The translations under genes and the position numbers were made by a program. A DNA stretch of 64,000 bases from Marinitoga sp. 1197. GTDB taxonomy: Bacteria; Thermotogota; Thermotogae; Petrotogales; Petrotogaceae. This document shows, piece by piece, positions 20,116 through 28,056 of the stretch. Positions within the stretch are counted from its first letter, which is position 1. Every line of letters starts with the position of its first letter. Location of the stretch: contig NZ_AZAY01000006.1 in NCBI RefSeq assembly GCF_001021165.1, positions 1 to 64,000 of the forward strand. Direction: 5' to 3'. Under the pieces are notes generated by a model. It was not told where the DNA came from and ran no database searches. It worked only from the letters and a program-made list of their open reading frames with translations.

Positions 20116-21210
20116 TCATCTCCTTATCCTTTTTTCTGTTTCAATATCAAAAAGCATTATTCTGTCTTCATCAAAACTAATATTTATTATTTCGTTTGCT
20201 TTGTATTTTGGAAAGGCTGGAGCTATGATTTTTATTATTTGCTCTCCTATTTCAAGTGCTATAATCTGATGTGATCCTTGTGGTTCTACAACTAAAATTT
20301 TTTCCGTAAAATGTGCTTTATTTTTATTTTCTTCTATTTTAAAACTTTCCGGTCTAATACCCAATATAATTTTGCTTTTATTATAATTTTTTAACAAATC
20401 TTTTATTTTTTCTGATAAGGTAAATTTAAGATTTTCATTAAAAAATATAGTTTTTCCATTTTCTGTTTTTATTTCCATTTTAAAAAAATTTGTTGGTGGT
20501 GTTCCAATAAAGCCAGCTACAAAAGTATTTTCGCTATCAAAATATACGTCGTCTGGATTTCCAACCTGTTCTATATGACCATTTCTCATAACAACAATTC
20601 TATCAGCCATAGATAAAGCTTCTGATTGGTCGTGAGTTACAAAGATAGTTGTAGCTCCTGTTTTGTTATGAATAGCTTTAAGCTCTGTTCTCATTTTTAC
20701 TCTTAATTTAGCATCTAGATTAGATAAAGGTTCATCCATTAGAAAGATTTTAGGCTTTACCGCTAACGCACGAGCCAATGCCACTCTTTGTCTTTGCCCA
20801 CCCGATAATTGTCTTGGATATCTTTTTAAATATTCTTTTATTTTAACCATTTCAGCAACTTCATTTACAATTGAATCTATTTTTTCTTTAGATTCTTTTT
20901 TTAATTTTAAAGGAAAAGCTATATTTTCATACACTGTCATATGAGGCCATACAGCATAACTTTGAAATACCATACTGACTTCTCTTTTGCGAGGTTCCAA
21001 AAAAGTCACATCTTTATCATCTATTAAAATCATTCCTTCTGTAACTTCTTCTAAGCCTGCAATCATACGCAGTGTAGTGGTTTTACCACAACCAGAAGGT
21101 CCTAAAAATACAACAAATTCTCCATGATTGACTTCTAAATTTACATTTTTTGCACCCCAAACACTTTTTCCATATTTTTTGGATAAATTTATAAGTTTTA
21201 ATGTAGCCAT
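20116..21210 (-). CDS. Sugar ABC transporter ATPase (MalK/UgpC type)
   Basis: A 364-residue ATPase. Walker A is GPSGCGKTTT, the Q-loop is in VFQSYAVWPHMTVYENIAFPL, the signature is LSGGQRQR, Walker B is IFLMDEPLSNLDAKLR, and the switch His is in THDQSEALSMADR. A C-terminal TOBE/MalK regulatory barrel follows from about residue 240 (GIRPESFKI). It energises the two permeases encoded just upstream. I chose the second ATG (21210): the first (21216) directly abuts the AGGGGAG ribosome site. Confidence 0.94.
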   Translation of the reverse strand: MATLKLINLSKKYGKSVWGAKNVNLEVNHGEFVVFLGPSGCGKTTTLRMIAGLEEVTEGMILIDDKDVTFLEPRKREVSMVFQSYAVWPHMTVYENIAFPLKLKKESKEKIDSIVNEVAEMVKIKEYLKRYPRQLSGGQRQRVALARALAVKPKIFLMDEPLSNLDAKLRVKMRTELKAIHNKTGATTIFVTHDQSEALSMADRIVVMRNGHIEQVGNPDDVYFDSENTFVAGFIGTPPTNFFKMEIKTENGKTIFFNENLKFTLSEKIKDLLKNYNKSKIILGIRPESFKIEENKNKAHFTEKILVVEPQGSHQIIALEIGEQIIKIIAPAFPKYKANEIINISFDEDRIMLFDIETEKRIRR

Positions 21211-21230
21211 ATTCATCTCCCCTTATATTT

Positions 21231-22544
21231 TTATACTCTAACTCCGCCCCACATTTGAAGTATATATTTTCTAATAATCAATGTAAAGATGATTGCTGGT
21301 AAAGCTAACGATACTCCACCTGCGGCGCTTAAATTTATTAATCCTTTTGCTCCAACCAGTGTTTGATAAACAACTACCGGAAATGTAGGATTAAATTGGG
21401 TTAAAACAATGGCCTGAGCAGTTTCCGCCCAACTGCCAATAAAAGCATACATAGCGCTTGCTGCCAATCCTGGTAAAGCCAGAGGTAAGGTTATTTTCAT
21501 AAATGCTCCGAATCGTGATGTCCCAAATACCATAGCTGCTTCTTCCAATTCGACAGAAATTCCCATAAATATACTTGCTGTAATCCATATTGTCATTCCT
21601 ATTTGTCCAACTGAATATACTAATGATAATCCAATAGGTTTATCATAAAATCCCATGTTTATTAAAATAATTACCATAGGCATTGCTATAGAAATTCCTG
21701 GAAACATTCTGACAAATAGTACGCTTAATTTCAATAAATTTTTTCCTTTAAAATAGTATCTTGCAAAAGCATATCCAGCCATTCCACCAATAGTTAAAGA
21801 AATTAAAACTGTAAGGAAGGCCACTTCTATACTTCTTATTAAAGCAGGAATAGCATCGCTTGTAACTCTAAAAAATGTAATATAATTATCCAATAATTTT
21901 TTTGAAATTGTAAAATGTACAGTTCCTAATTTGTCAAAATTTTTTTCATTTTCTTCCAGTAATTTTTCTATTTTATTTATTTCATTATTTTTAATTTCAA
22001 TCTCATTTTTTAACTGCTTAATTAATTCATCCATTCCACCGATTTTTTCTGCCATATCAATTTTTTCCATTAATCTTCCAATTTCTACATTTAAAATGTT
22101 CAGCTTTTTATTTAAATTAATTCTTTCAGATAAAACTTTTTCTATCTTTTCAGGATTTTTTTCTGAGAGATCTTTTAATTTTTTTAATTGTTTATCAAAA
22201 TTTTCTTTTTTTATCAGGCTGTTCGTTTTTCTTCTTATAAATGTTTGTAATTTGGCAAAATCATTTGTTTCAAGTAGTGTAATATATTTCTTTTTTACCG
22301 GGCTGTATATACTTATAATATACTTATCATTTTCTGATAATTTAGGTTTTGATAATTCAAGTCGAAAATGATTAAAAAAAGAAGGAACCAGTCTTGTAGG
22401 CCAATCATACGCTTCCTGATCTGACATAAGTGAGATTGTAAATAAAAAATATATTGGGGTTATTATAATCATAATAATTCCTGCAATAATTATATAAAAT
22501 ATAGTAGTTGAAAGGATCTTTTTATATGATTGTTTTGAATTCAT
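21231..22544 (-). CDS. Sugar ABC permease (MalG type) with a long coiled-coil insertion
   Basis: A 437-residue permease, about 150 longer than the usual 270-290. The first membrane segment is at residues 14-37. Then comes a hydrophilic stretch to about residue 220 whose part from about 98 to 206 has heptad-like Leu/Ile spacing rich in Lys and Glu, as in a coiled coil. The permease core follows (PALIRSIEVAFLTVLISL onward) with the EAA coupling loop EEAAMVFGTSRFGAFMKITLP. By topology the insert would be on the outer face, near the binding protein. It starts directly at the stop of the first permease gene (TAAATG). Confidence 0.9.
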   Translation of the reverse strand: MNSKQSYKKILSTTIFYIIIAGIIMIIITPIYFLFTISLMSDQEAYDWPTRLVPSFFNHFRLELSKPKLSENDKYIISIYSPVKKKYITLLETNDFAKLQTFIRRKTNSLIKKENFDKQLKKLKDLSEKNPEKIEKVLSERINLNKKLNILNVEIGRLMEKIDMAEKIGGMDELIKQLKNEIEIKNNEINKIEKLLEENEKNFDKLGTVHFTISKKLLDNYITFFRVTSDAIPALIRSIEVAFLTVLISLTIGGMAGYAFARYYFKGKNLLKLSVLFVRMFPGISIAMPMVIILINMGFYDKPIGLSLVYSVGQIGMTIWITASIFMGISVELEEAAMVFGTSRFGAFMKITLPLALPGLAASAMYAFIGSWAETAQAIVLTQFNPTFPVVVYQTLVGAKGLINLSAAGGVSLALPAIIFTLIIRKYILQMWGGVRV

Positions 22545-23414
22545 TTAAATTCCCTCCTTCTCGAAGGCACCTGAAACTTTCAAATAAATTATTGAAACAG
22601 CAGAAACTACAACTGATACTATGACAGAATAGGCAAGAGCTACCCTGTAGAACCCCAGCACTTGCTCTTTATAAAAAACAACTTCTTCCAGAAGTACAGG
22701 AATTCTTCTATAACCGTATATCATTACTATTATTAACCATACTTGGATTGCAGATATTATTCTTAATATTAATGCAGTTTGAATGCTTGATTTTAACATT
22801 GGCATAGTAATTTTTCTTAAAACAGTAAATTTTGTACCTCCAAAAATATATCCTGCTTCAATCGATTCTTTAGGAATATTTTGTAATCCAGCTAAAAGTA
22901 TAACCATCATAAATGGTATAACCTGCCATGCATCAATTAAAATAATTAACATTAAAGATTGAAAATCACTTCCAGCTAAAAAAACTATTTTTTGGTTTGC
23001 ATCTATAATACCAAGATGATATAAAATACTGTTTACCCATCCATATGATGCAAAACCACTTGACCACATTGCGCCTACGGCTACTGCTGGTAAAGCCATA
23101 GGAATAAGTGCTATTGATAATAAAACCTGAGAACCAAAAAATTTTTTGTTTATTATTAAAGCTAATAAAAAGGCAACTATGAATTCTAAAGTTACCGAAA
23201 TCAAAACAAAAATGCTTGTATTTGTTATAGCCTGATTAAAAAATGGATCTTTAAAAATAGTAATATAATTATTTAGAGTAAATATATTATTTTCATCAAA
23301 AAAACTATATATTATTGCAGTTAAAACAGGTCTTAACCAGAAAACAATATAAAATATGATAGTTGGAGCAATCAAAATATAGGGAATCCATTTTTTTTCT
23401 AAAGCTTTTTTCAA
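22545..23414 (-). CDS. Sugar ABC permease (MalF type)
   Basis: A 289-residue permease with six hydrophobic segments. The coupling loop is EAGYIFGGTKFTVLRKITMPML. It pairs with the MalG-type permease downstream. I take TTG 23414 as the start because AAAGGGGTGA lies 5-8 bases before it; the in-frame GTG 9 bases upstream is part of that ribosome site. The ribosome site lies in an RNA region able to form two competing hairpins (23423-23456). Confidence 0.9.
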   Translation of the reverse strand: MKKALEKKWIPYILIAPTIIFYIVFWLRPVLTAIIYSFFDENNIFTLNNYITIFKDPFFNQAITNTSIFVLISVTLEFIVAFLLALIINKKFFGSQVLLSIALIPMALPAVAVGAMWSSGFASYGWVNSILYHLGIIDANQKIVFLAGSDFQSLMLIILIDAWQVIPFMMVILLAGLQNIPKESIEAGYIFGGTKFTVLRKITMPMLKSSIQTALILRIISAIQVWLIIVMIYGYRRIPVLLEEVVFYKEQVLGFYRVALAYSVIVSVVVSAVSIIYLKVSGAFEKEGI

Positions 23415-23422
23415 AAGAATCA

Positions 23423-23456
23423 CCCCTTTATTAAAGGGGCGCTCTTAGAACGCCCC
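23423..23456 (-). promoter_or_regulatory. Competing hairpins between binding-protein and permease genes
   Basis: Reading the minus strand, GGGGCG (23456-23451) can pair with CGCCCC (23441-23436), extended by a G-U pair and three more pairs. The same CCCCTT (23439-23434) can instead pair with AAGGGG (23428-23423), which is the ribosome site of the permease. The two pairings exclude each other. The likely effect is to hold permease synthesis below that of the binding protein, or to protect the upstream message end. The structure is seen in sequence; its function is inferred. Confidence 0.55.
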
Positions 23457-23472
23457 ACTAAAAAATTATCAA

Positions 23473-24684
23473 TTATTTTCTCATAGCATCAATTTTAAAT
23501 TGATATATTTCCATTAAATCCGGTTCAAATTTTTTGTCTTCTAAAATCATCTTTTTGAATAAATCATCATAAACTAATTTTACCTGTCCCCAATCTTTCC
23601 ATATAGGTTCAATATAAGCTAATACGCCTTCATTTAAAACTTTAACTGCATTTTTTATTATAAGATCTTCCGGGTTATTTCCCAGATATTCAATAGCTTC
23701 GTCAACTGGAGGTATAAATCCACCCGTACCCTTGCTTGCTTTTAACATTACATCAGGTCTTGTCATATATTCTAAAAATTTTAATGCTAAATCAAAATGT
23801 TTTGTTCCTTTTACAATTGCAAATCCACTTGTTCCTGCAACTGAACCTCTTCCTGCTGGTCCTTTAGGAACTGGGGCTACGATAAATTGGGTTGGATTAC
23901 TTTTAAATACTTCTCCTACACGAGCTGAATGAGCAACTGTCATCCAGGTTTCTTCTCTTTTCATAGGTGGTCTTGTATCATCATAAGTTTTTATTGCTGG
24001 TGAAAATGCATCTTTCATTTTGTACAATAAATACCATGCAGCCATTGAACCTGGTGTATCCAAATTTGGCCAATCAGCACCATAAGATAATGCTATTGCT
24101 CCTATTTGATATATAAGAGATTTCATTGGAACACCAGTAACTGCAAATTTCCCTTCGCCTTCTGCTCTTGCCACTAAATTTGCCCATTCTGCTAATTGTT
24201 CCCATGTTATATTTTCTACATCTATATATTCTGGTTTATATTTTAAAGCTTTTTTGTTAATTAAAGTTAGATATACATCAGCACCAACTGGTAGAAAATA
24301 CCTGTGACCATTAAATACTGTCATTGAGTCGAAACCTTTTGAGAATGTTCTATCATTCCATTTTTTAATAAAAGGTGTTAAATCATAAACGTAATCTCTA
24401 TCTACAGCTTTTGGCATATTTGATGCATATAAAATTATTACATCTGTTGTAACATTATTTGTTTTTCTTTGAACATCAATTTGATCCAAAATACTTTGAT
24501 CATCCATAGTTTGGAATTTTACTTTTACACCATACATATCTTCAAAAGGTTTAATAATTTCGTTAATTATAAACTCTTTCTCTGTTGGCGGAGTCCACAA
24601 TCTTGAAGATACTACCAACGTTTCAACACTAAAACCTATAATCATAAGAGAAACTATCAGTAATGTTACTAAAATCTTTTTCAT
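23473..24684 (-). CDS. Sugar ABC transporter substrate-binding protein
   Basis: A 403-residue extracellular binding protein of family 1 (MalE-like). The signal peptide is MKKILVTLLIVSLMIIGFS. Family features: VKVKFQTMDDQSILDQI, the KWNDRTFSKGFDS region, and PAGRGSVAGTSGFAIVKGTKHFDLALKFLEYM, the usual hinge and C-lobe pattern. The start ATG 24684 has AAAGGGGGGAAAGG upstream; the upstream in-frame ATG (24714) lacks a ribosome site. First gene of the operon. The sugar is not identified. Confidence 0.92.
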   Translation of the reverse strand: MKKILVTLLIVSLMIIGFSVETLVVSSRLWTPPTEKEFIINEIIKPFEDMYGVKVKFQTMDDQSILDQIDVQRKTNNVTTDVIILYASNMPKAVDRDYVYDLTPFIKKWNDRTFSKGFDSMTVFNGHRYFLPVGADVYLTLINKKALKYKPEYIDVENITWEQLAEWANLVARAEGEGKFAVTGVPMKSLIYQIGAIALSYGADWPNLDTPGSMAAWYLLYKMKDAFSPAIKTYDDTRPPMKREETWMTVAHSARVGEVFKSNPTQFIVAPVPKGPAGRGSVAGTSGFAIVKGTKHFDLALKFLEYMTRPDVMLKASKGTGGFIPPVDEAIEYLGNNPEDLIIKNAVKVLNEGVLAYIEPIWKDWGQVKLVYDDLFKKMILEDKKFEPDLMEIYQFKIDAMRK

Positions 24685-24742
24685 ACCTTTCCCCCCTTTA
24701 TAAAATTCAGGCATTTAGCCTCTGTTGTATACTACCATTTTA

Positions 24743-24756
24743 TGAAACCGCTTTCA
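24743..24756. promoter_or_regulatory. LacI-family operator over the sugar operon promoter
   Basis: The palindrome TGAAACCGCTTTCA, with arms TGAAA/TTTCA and a central CG, matches the LacI/CcpA class of operators. It sits seven bases downstream of the -10 hexamer, covering the likely transcription start, and its cognate is probably the LacI protein encoded at the end of the operon. Confidence 0.8.
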
Positions 24757-24762
24757 AATAGT

Positions 24763-24768
24763 ATTATA
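24763..24768 (-). promoter_or_regulatory. -10 element of the sugar ABC operon
   Basis: TATAAT on the minus strand. A TTGTTA sits 15 bases upstream (24784-24789), a rather short spacing; no better -35 is visible. Confidence 0.6.
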
Positions 24769-24883
24769 ACCATTTACAATCAATAACAACTTTTTATAGT
24801 TTGATATTAATAATTTATTCATGTTTTTAGAGGTGTACATAATTCTTAAAATATGTTAAAATCCTTACAAAGGAGGATTGCTT

Positions 24884-25597
24884 ATGGACTATACAGAATA
24901 TATTAACTATCAGGAAAGCATTAATAAAATATTATTGGATAAATTAATAAAAAACTGGCAAGTTATAGATGGGATTAAATTGAAGGTAAATTTGGAGGGT
25001 AAATATATTAGATTTATAGGAAATACTATTTTGATATTTATAGAACAAAATGATATTAAAATTATAAAGGAAATTCAGAAAATTTTATATTCAAAGGTTG
25101 GAGAAATATTAGCTTTACCTTTGAATGCTGATACATTTCATATAACTATTCATGATTTATGTAATTCTTTTACGTATAAAAATGTTGTAAAGTGTATGAA
25201 AGAAACAGAAAAAAATATAAAAAAAATATTTATTGAAAACTTTTGCGTTTTGAAAAACGAAATTATATCTTTTAAATCTATCGGTTTATTTCATGGAGGT
25301 TCTGCTATAGGTATTCAATTTATTCCAGCGAATAAAAAAGATTATTTATTATTAATGAATATATATAATAAAATTGAAAAAATTTTTCCTTTAAATAAAA
25401 TTTTAATCCCACATATTACTTTAGGGTATTATAAACCTGTTGATTATTCTATTGAAGAACTTAAGAAAATAAAAAGTGCTATAGAAACAATAAAATTTAA
25501 CATAAAAATAAATTTGAAAATTAAAAACTTATCATTTGAAAAATTCTACACAATGAACGATTATTCCACAATTTTTTCACTTAAAAGTTTATGTTAA
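24884..25597 (+). CDS. 2H phosphoesterase-like protein
   Basis: A 237-residue soluble protein with two H-x-T-x motifs, HITI at residues 86-89 and HITL at 177-180, the paired catalytic histidines of the 2H phosphoesterase superfamily (2'-5' RNA ligase LigT, cyclic phosphodiesterases). The spacing of about 90 residues is normal. The overall sequence is divergent, so the substrate (cyclic nucleotide, RNA end) cannot be named. The ATG at 24884 has AAAGGAGG nine bases upstream. Single gene, divergent from the sugar operon; a dispersed repeat lies directly downstream. Confidence 0.7.
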   Translation: MDYTEYINYQESINKILLDKLIKNWQVIDGIKLKVNLEGKYIRFIGNTILIFIEQNDIKIIKEIQKILYSKVGEILALPLNADTFHITIHDLCNSFTYKNVVKCMKETEKNIKKIFIENFCVLKNEIISFKSIGLFHGGSAIGIQFIPANKKDYLLLMNIYNKIEKIFPLNKILIPHITLGYYKPVDYSIEELKKIKSAIETIKFNIKINLKIKNLSFEKFYTMNDYSTIFSLKSLC

Positions 25598-25610
25598 GGG
25601 CATAGTATAT

Positions 25611-25856
25611 AAATTACGATGTCTAAAAAGTCGAATTCACTCAGGCAGCGATTATCCTTAAAATTATTCATGCTCAACCGTCGCATCGATTTTTCATCCA
25701 TTTTTCATCCATGAAAAAGCTTCACTCAAAAAAACATCCTGTTGGCGGATTTCACTCACGCTTAGATTTTTTAGAATAAAAAATCTAAGGGGAAAGGATT
25801 TATAATATTAAAAATTATTTATTCCAATTACCCGCTGTAAGCGTATAACATCTAAG
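25611..25856 (-). repeat. Dispersed repeat, copy 2
   Basis: Matches copy 3 (complement) over long stretches: a TCACTCAG-R-CAGCGATTATCC block continuing to 25670, the ACTCACGCTTAGATTTTTT block at 25754-25772, and a weaker match to the GCTACCGCGGGT block at 25829-25845. Internal hairpins: TTTTTCA/TGAAAAA (25701-25718, loop TCCA) and a 12-bp stem 25761-25772/25778-25789. It starts 14 bases after the 2H phosphoesterase gene and its last bases include the stop codon of the convergent PfkB gene. Confidence 0.65.
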
Positions 25857-26598
25857 GTGTGCTTTTGAAAAAAATATGATTAATCTTGTTATAAGGACCG
25901 GGAATATCAAGCACTTTTTCGGTCTTTTTAATAGAATTTATTATTGCTTTTTCATATGATTTAGTTTCAAAAAGATAATGAATAAAAAGTGCATCAAAAA
26001 TATCTCCTAAACCTGTACTATACATAGCTTTTTTGCCATTACTTTTATATTTTTTATTATTATAAAGTATGCCTTTCATGCCCAATTTTGTTAAATTACA
26101 TTTTTTGAATCTGCACTCTTGTTCATTTCCGATTATAAATGCATTATTAAATATAGAGATAGCTTGTTTTAATATAAAAGGTCTTGGCCCTATATCGAGA
26201 AATATATGCTGATAATTTAATTTGTTTATTTTTTCTAAAGTTTTTAAAGATAATTCTGTAGTTATAATAGCTATATCAGCTTCTTTTTTTAATTCTTTAA
26301 AATTACAATCATTTATTGATCTTTCTATGGCAACTGGTATTTCGTTTTTGCTTATAAACAATGCTGTGTTTTTCTTCTTTTCCTCTAAATTTTTAAATGG
26401 TATAATACTTCTTAAATGCTTGCCTCTTCTATCATAACCTATAAAGGAATTGAATTTCACATTATGTCCTAATTTATATAATGTATATGCAATATTAAAA
26501 CCCGACCCTCCTGGCATTTCGAATATTTTAACTTCATGTACTTTTTCTCCGAATATATACATATCATAAAATAAAGCTCCATATATATCTATTTTCAT
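25852..26598 (-). CDS. PfkB-family sugar/nucleoside kinase
   Basis: A 248-residue kinase, shorter than most ribokinases (about 300). The N-terminal PfkB signature is EMPGGSGFNIAYTLYKLGHNV with FIGYDRRGKHL after it. The C-terminal signature is STGLGDIFDALF, with the catalytic Asp in GLGD. The substrate cannot be read from the sequence. I take ATG 26598 (ribosome site TGGAGGG); the longer upstream frame overlaps the divergent methyltransferase gene and has no ribosome site. The last codon and stop lie at the edge of dispersed repeat copy 2. Confidence 0.82.
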   Translation of the reverse strand: MKIDIYGALFYDMYIFGEKVHEVKIFEMPGGSGFNIAYTLYKLGHNVKFNSFIGYDRRGKHLRSIIPFKNLEEKKKNTALFISKNEIPVAIERSINDCNFKELKKEADIAIITTELSLKTLEKINKLNYQHIFLDIGPRPFILKQAISIFNNAFIIGNEQECRFKKCNLTKLGMKGILYNNKKYKSNGKKAMYSTGLGDIFDALFIHYLFETKSYEKAIINSIKKTEKVLDIPGPYNKINHIFFKSTP

Positions 26599-26651
26599 TC
26601 TATCCCTCCATAGAAAAATAAAATATGTTATAATTGTCTTGAGGTGATTAT

Positions 26652-27245
26652 ATGACAAGATATGATTTCTTTGCAAAATATTATGATAAGTTGCTTGAAC
26701 CATTAGAAAAGAATACCATTGATAAATTCAGGCGAAGGTTTGTTCCGTTAATAAATGGGTATACTCTGGATCTTGCAGTTGGAACTGGTAATAATATAAA
26801 ATATTATCCAGAAGGCTCTCATGTTGTACTTATAGATAAAAGCGAAAAGATGCTGGAAATAGCAAAGGAAAAAGCAAAAAAAAGAAAAGATTTAACTTTA
26901 GACTTTGTAAAGTCTGGTGTTGAAAACCTTCCGTTTGATGATAACACATTTGATACGGTATTATCAATAGATGTTTTTTGTTCTGTAAAAAATCCATATA
27001 AATCTATGGGAAGAGTGAAAAAAATTTTAAAAACCGGTGGAATGGGAATATTTGTAGAACATGGGTTAACAGGTAATATCTTAAAAGATTTTTTGCTTTA
27101 TTTAACAAATATATTAACTTACCCAATTGTCGGTTCTTCAATGATTAGAAAACCACTTGAATATATTCAATATGCTAAATTTAATCTTTTAGAATACGGA
27201 CATTTAAAAAATTCATTTTATTATTTTATTATAAGAAAGGAGTAA
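26652..27245 (+). CDS. Class I SAM-dependent methyltransferase
   Basis: A 197-residue enzyme of the UbiE/Methyltransf_11 type. Motif I is LDLAVGTGNNIKYYP, the acidic residue after strand 2 is in VVLIDKSEKMLEIA, and motif III-IV is ENLPFDDNTFDTVLSIDVF. The target is unknown; phospholipid or small-molecule methylation is typical of similar short proteins. Ribosome site GAGGTGAT; a TATAAT lies at 26629-26634. Three bases before the HAD gene, so probably co-transcribed. Confidence 0.85.
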   Translation: MTRYDFFAKYYDKLLEPLEKNTIDKFRRRFVPLINGYTLDLAVGTGNNIKYYPEGSHVVLIDKSEKMLEIAKEKAKKRKDLTLDFVKSGVENLPFDDNTFDTVLSIDVFCSVKNPYKSMGRVKKILKTGGMGIFVEHGLTGNILKDFLLYLTNILTYPIVGSSMIRKPLEYIQYAKFNLLEYGHLKNSFYYFIIRKE

Positions 27246-27248
27246 AAT

Positions 27249-27929
27249 ATGAAATACGAAATTGTTTATTTTGATCTAGATCATACTATATTGGATTTTG
27301 AAAAATCAGAGAAAATAGCTTTATTTAATACGTTAAAGCATTTCTCCATTGAACCGCGTGAAGAATACCTGGAAATTTACAAACCTATTAATGAAAAATG
27401 GTGGAAATTATTTTCTGAAAAGAAATATCCTAAAGAAATTATTGTTATTGAAAGATTTAAAGAATTTTTCCATAATATAGGTTATAATTCAACTATAGAA
27501 TTCAAAAAAGCCTCAGAAATTTATTTAGATAACTTATCAAATTTAGGATTCTTTTTACCAGGAGCAAAAGATTTGTTAGAAGAATTAAAAAGTTTCAATC
27601 AACGAATGGCTGCAATAACCAATGGTGTTGAAAAGGTACAGAAGGGTAGAAGCAAAGCATTAAATTTAGAAAAATATTTTGAATTTATATTAACTTCGGA
27701 AAAAGTTGGAAAGCCAAAACCTGATCCATTGATTTTTTATGAGGCTGAAAAATTATCAGGCGTTTCGATAAAAAGTTCAGTATATATTGGAGATAATCCT
27801 GATTCTGATTATATTGGAGCTAAAAATGCTGGTATGGATTTTATTCTTTATGATCCTCACAACAATCATTCTGAACTAAACTGTAAAAAGGTTTCTAATT
27901 ACATAGAATTGTTAAAATTACTAACATAA
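27249..27929 (+). CDS. HAD-family phosphatase, YjjG/YfnB type
   Basis: A 226-residue haloacid dehalogenase-like hydrolase. Motif I is YFDLDHTILDFEKSE, motif II is AAITNGVEKVQKGRS, motif III/IV is EKVGKPKPDPLIF with YIGDNPDSDYIGAKNAGM. The pattern matches YjjG/YfnB, which remove phosphate from pyrimidine and non-canonical nucleotides. Its stop codon lies inside a very long terminator hairpin. Confidence 0.87.
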   Translation: MKYEIVYFDLDHTILDFEKSEKIALFNTLKHFSIEPREEYLEIYKPINEKWWKLFSEKKYPKEIIVIERFKEFFHNIGYNSTIEFKKASEIYLDNLSNLGFFLPGAKDLLEELKSFNQRMAAITNGVEKVQKGRSKALNLEKYFEFILTSEKVGKPKPDPLIFYEAEKLSGVSIKSSVYIGDNPDSDYIGAKNAGMDFILYDPHNNHSELNCKKVSNYIELLKLLT

Positions 27930-27977
27930 ATCAAGAGGAGCTAAGCTCCTCTTGATTTATGTTAGTTTTATTTTTTT
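27921..27977 (+). terminator. Very long perfect-palindrome terminator
   Basis: Two 22-base arms (27921-27942 and 27944-27965) are exact complements with a single central base, then a T-rich tract. The arms include the stop codon of the HAD gene. This is twice the usual stem length. Confidence 0.88.
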
Positions 27978-28024
27978 GAATAAATAAATAATTGTTATTA
28001 AATTTGATTCTATTATATTTAATT

Positions 28025-28053
28025 AAAAAAGAGCGGCTTTGCCACTCTTTTTT
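28025..28053 (-). terminator. Terminator of the chemoreceptor gene
   Basis: A 13-bp stem (28025-28037/28041-28053) with a three-base loop. One position is a G-U pair on the minus strand but C-A on the plus strand, so the minus-strand chemoreceptor message is the likely user. Confidence 0.85.
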
Positions 28054-28056
28054 ATG

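Noticed and set aside
25598-25851. CRISPR array or phage remnant
   Set aside because: The repeats are not regularly spaced with unique spacers, no cas gene is present, and similar copies lie far apart at other places.
26599-26703. Longer N-terminus for the PfkB-type kinase
   Set aside because: The extra 35 residues overlap the divergent methyltransferase start and have no ribosome site; TGGAGGG sits before ATG 26598.
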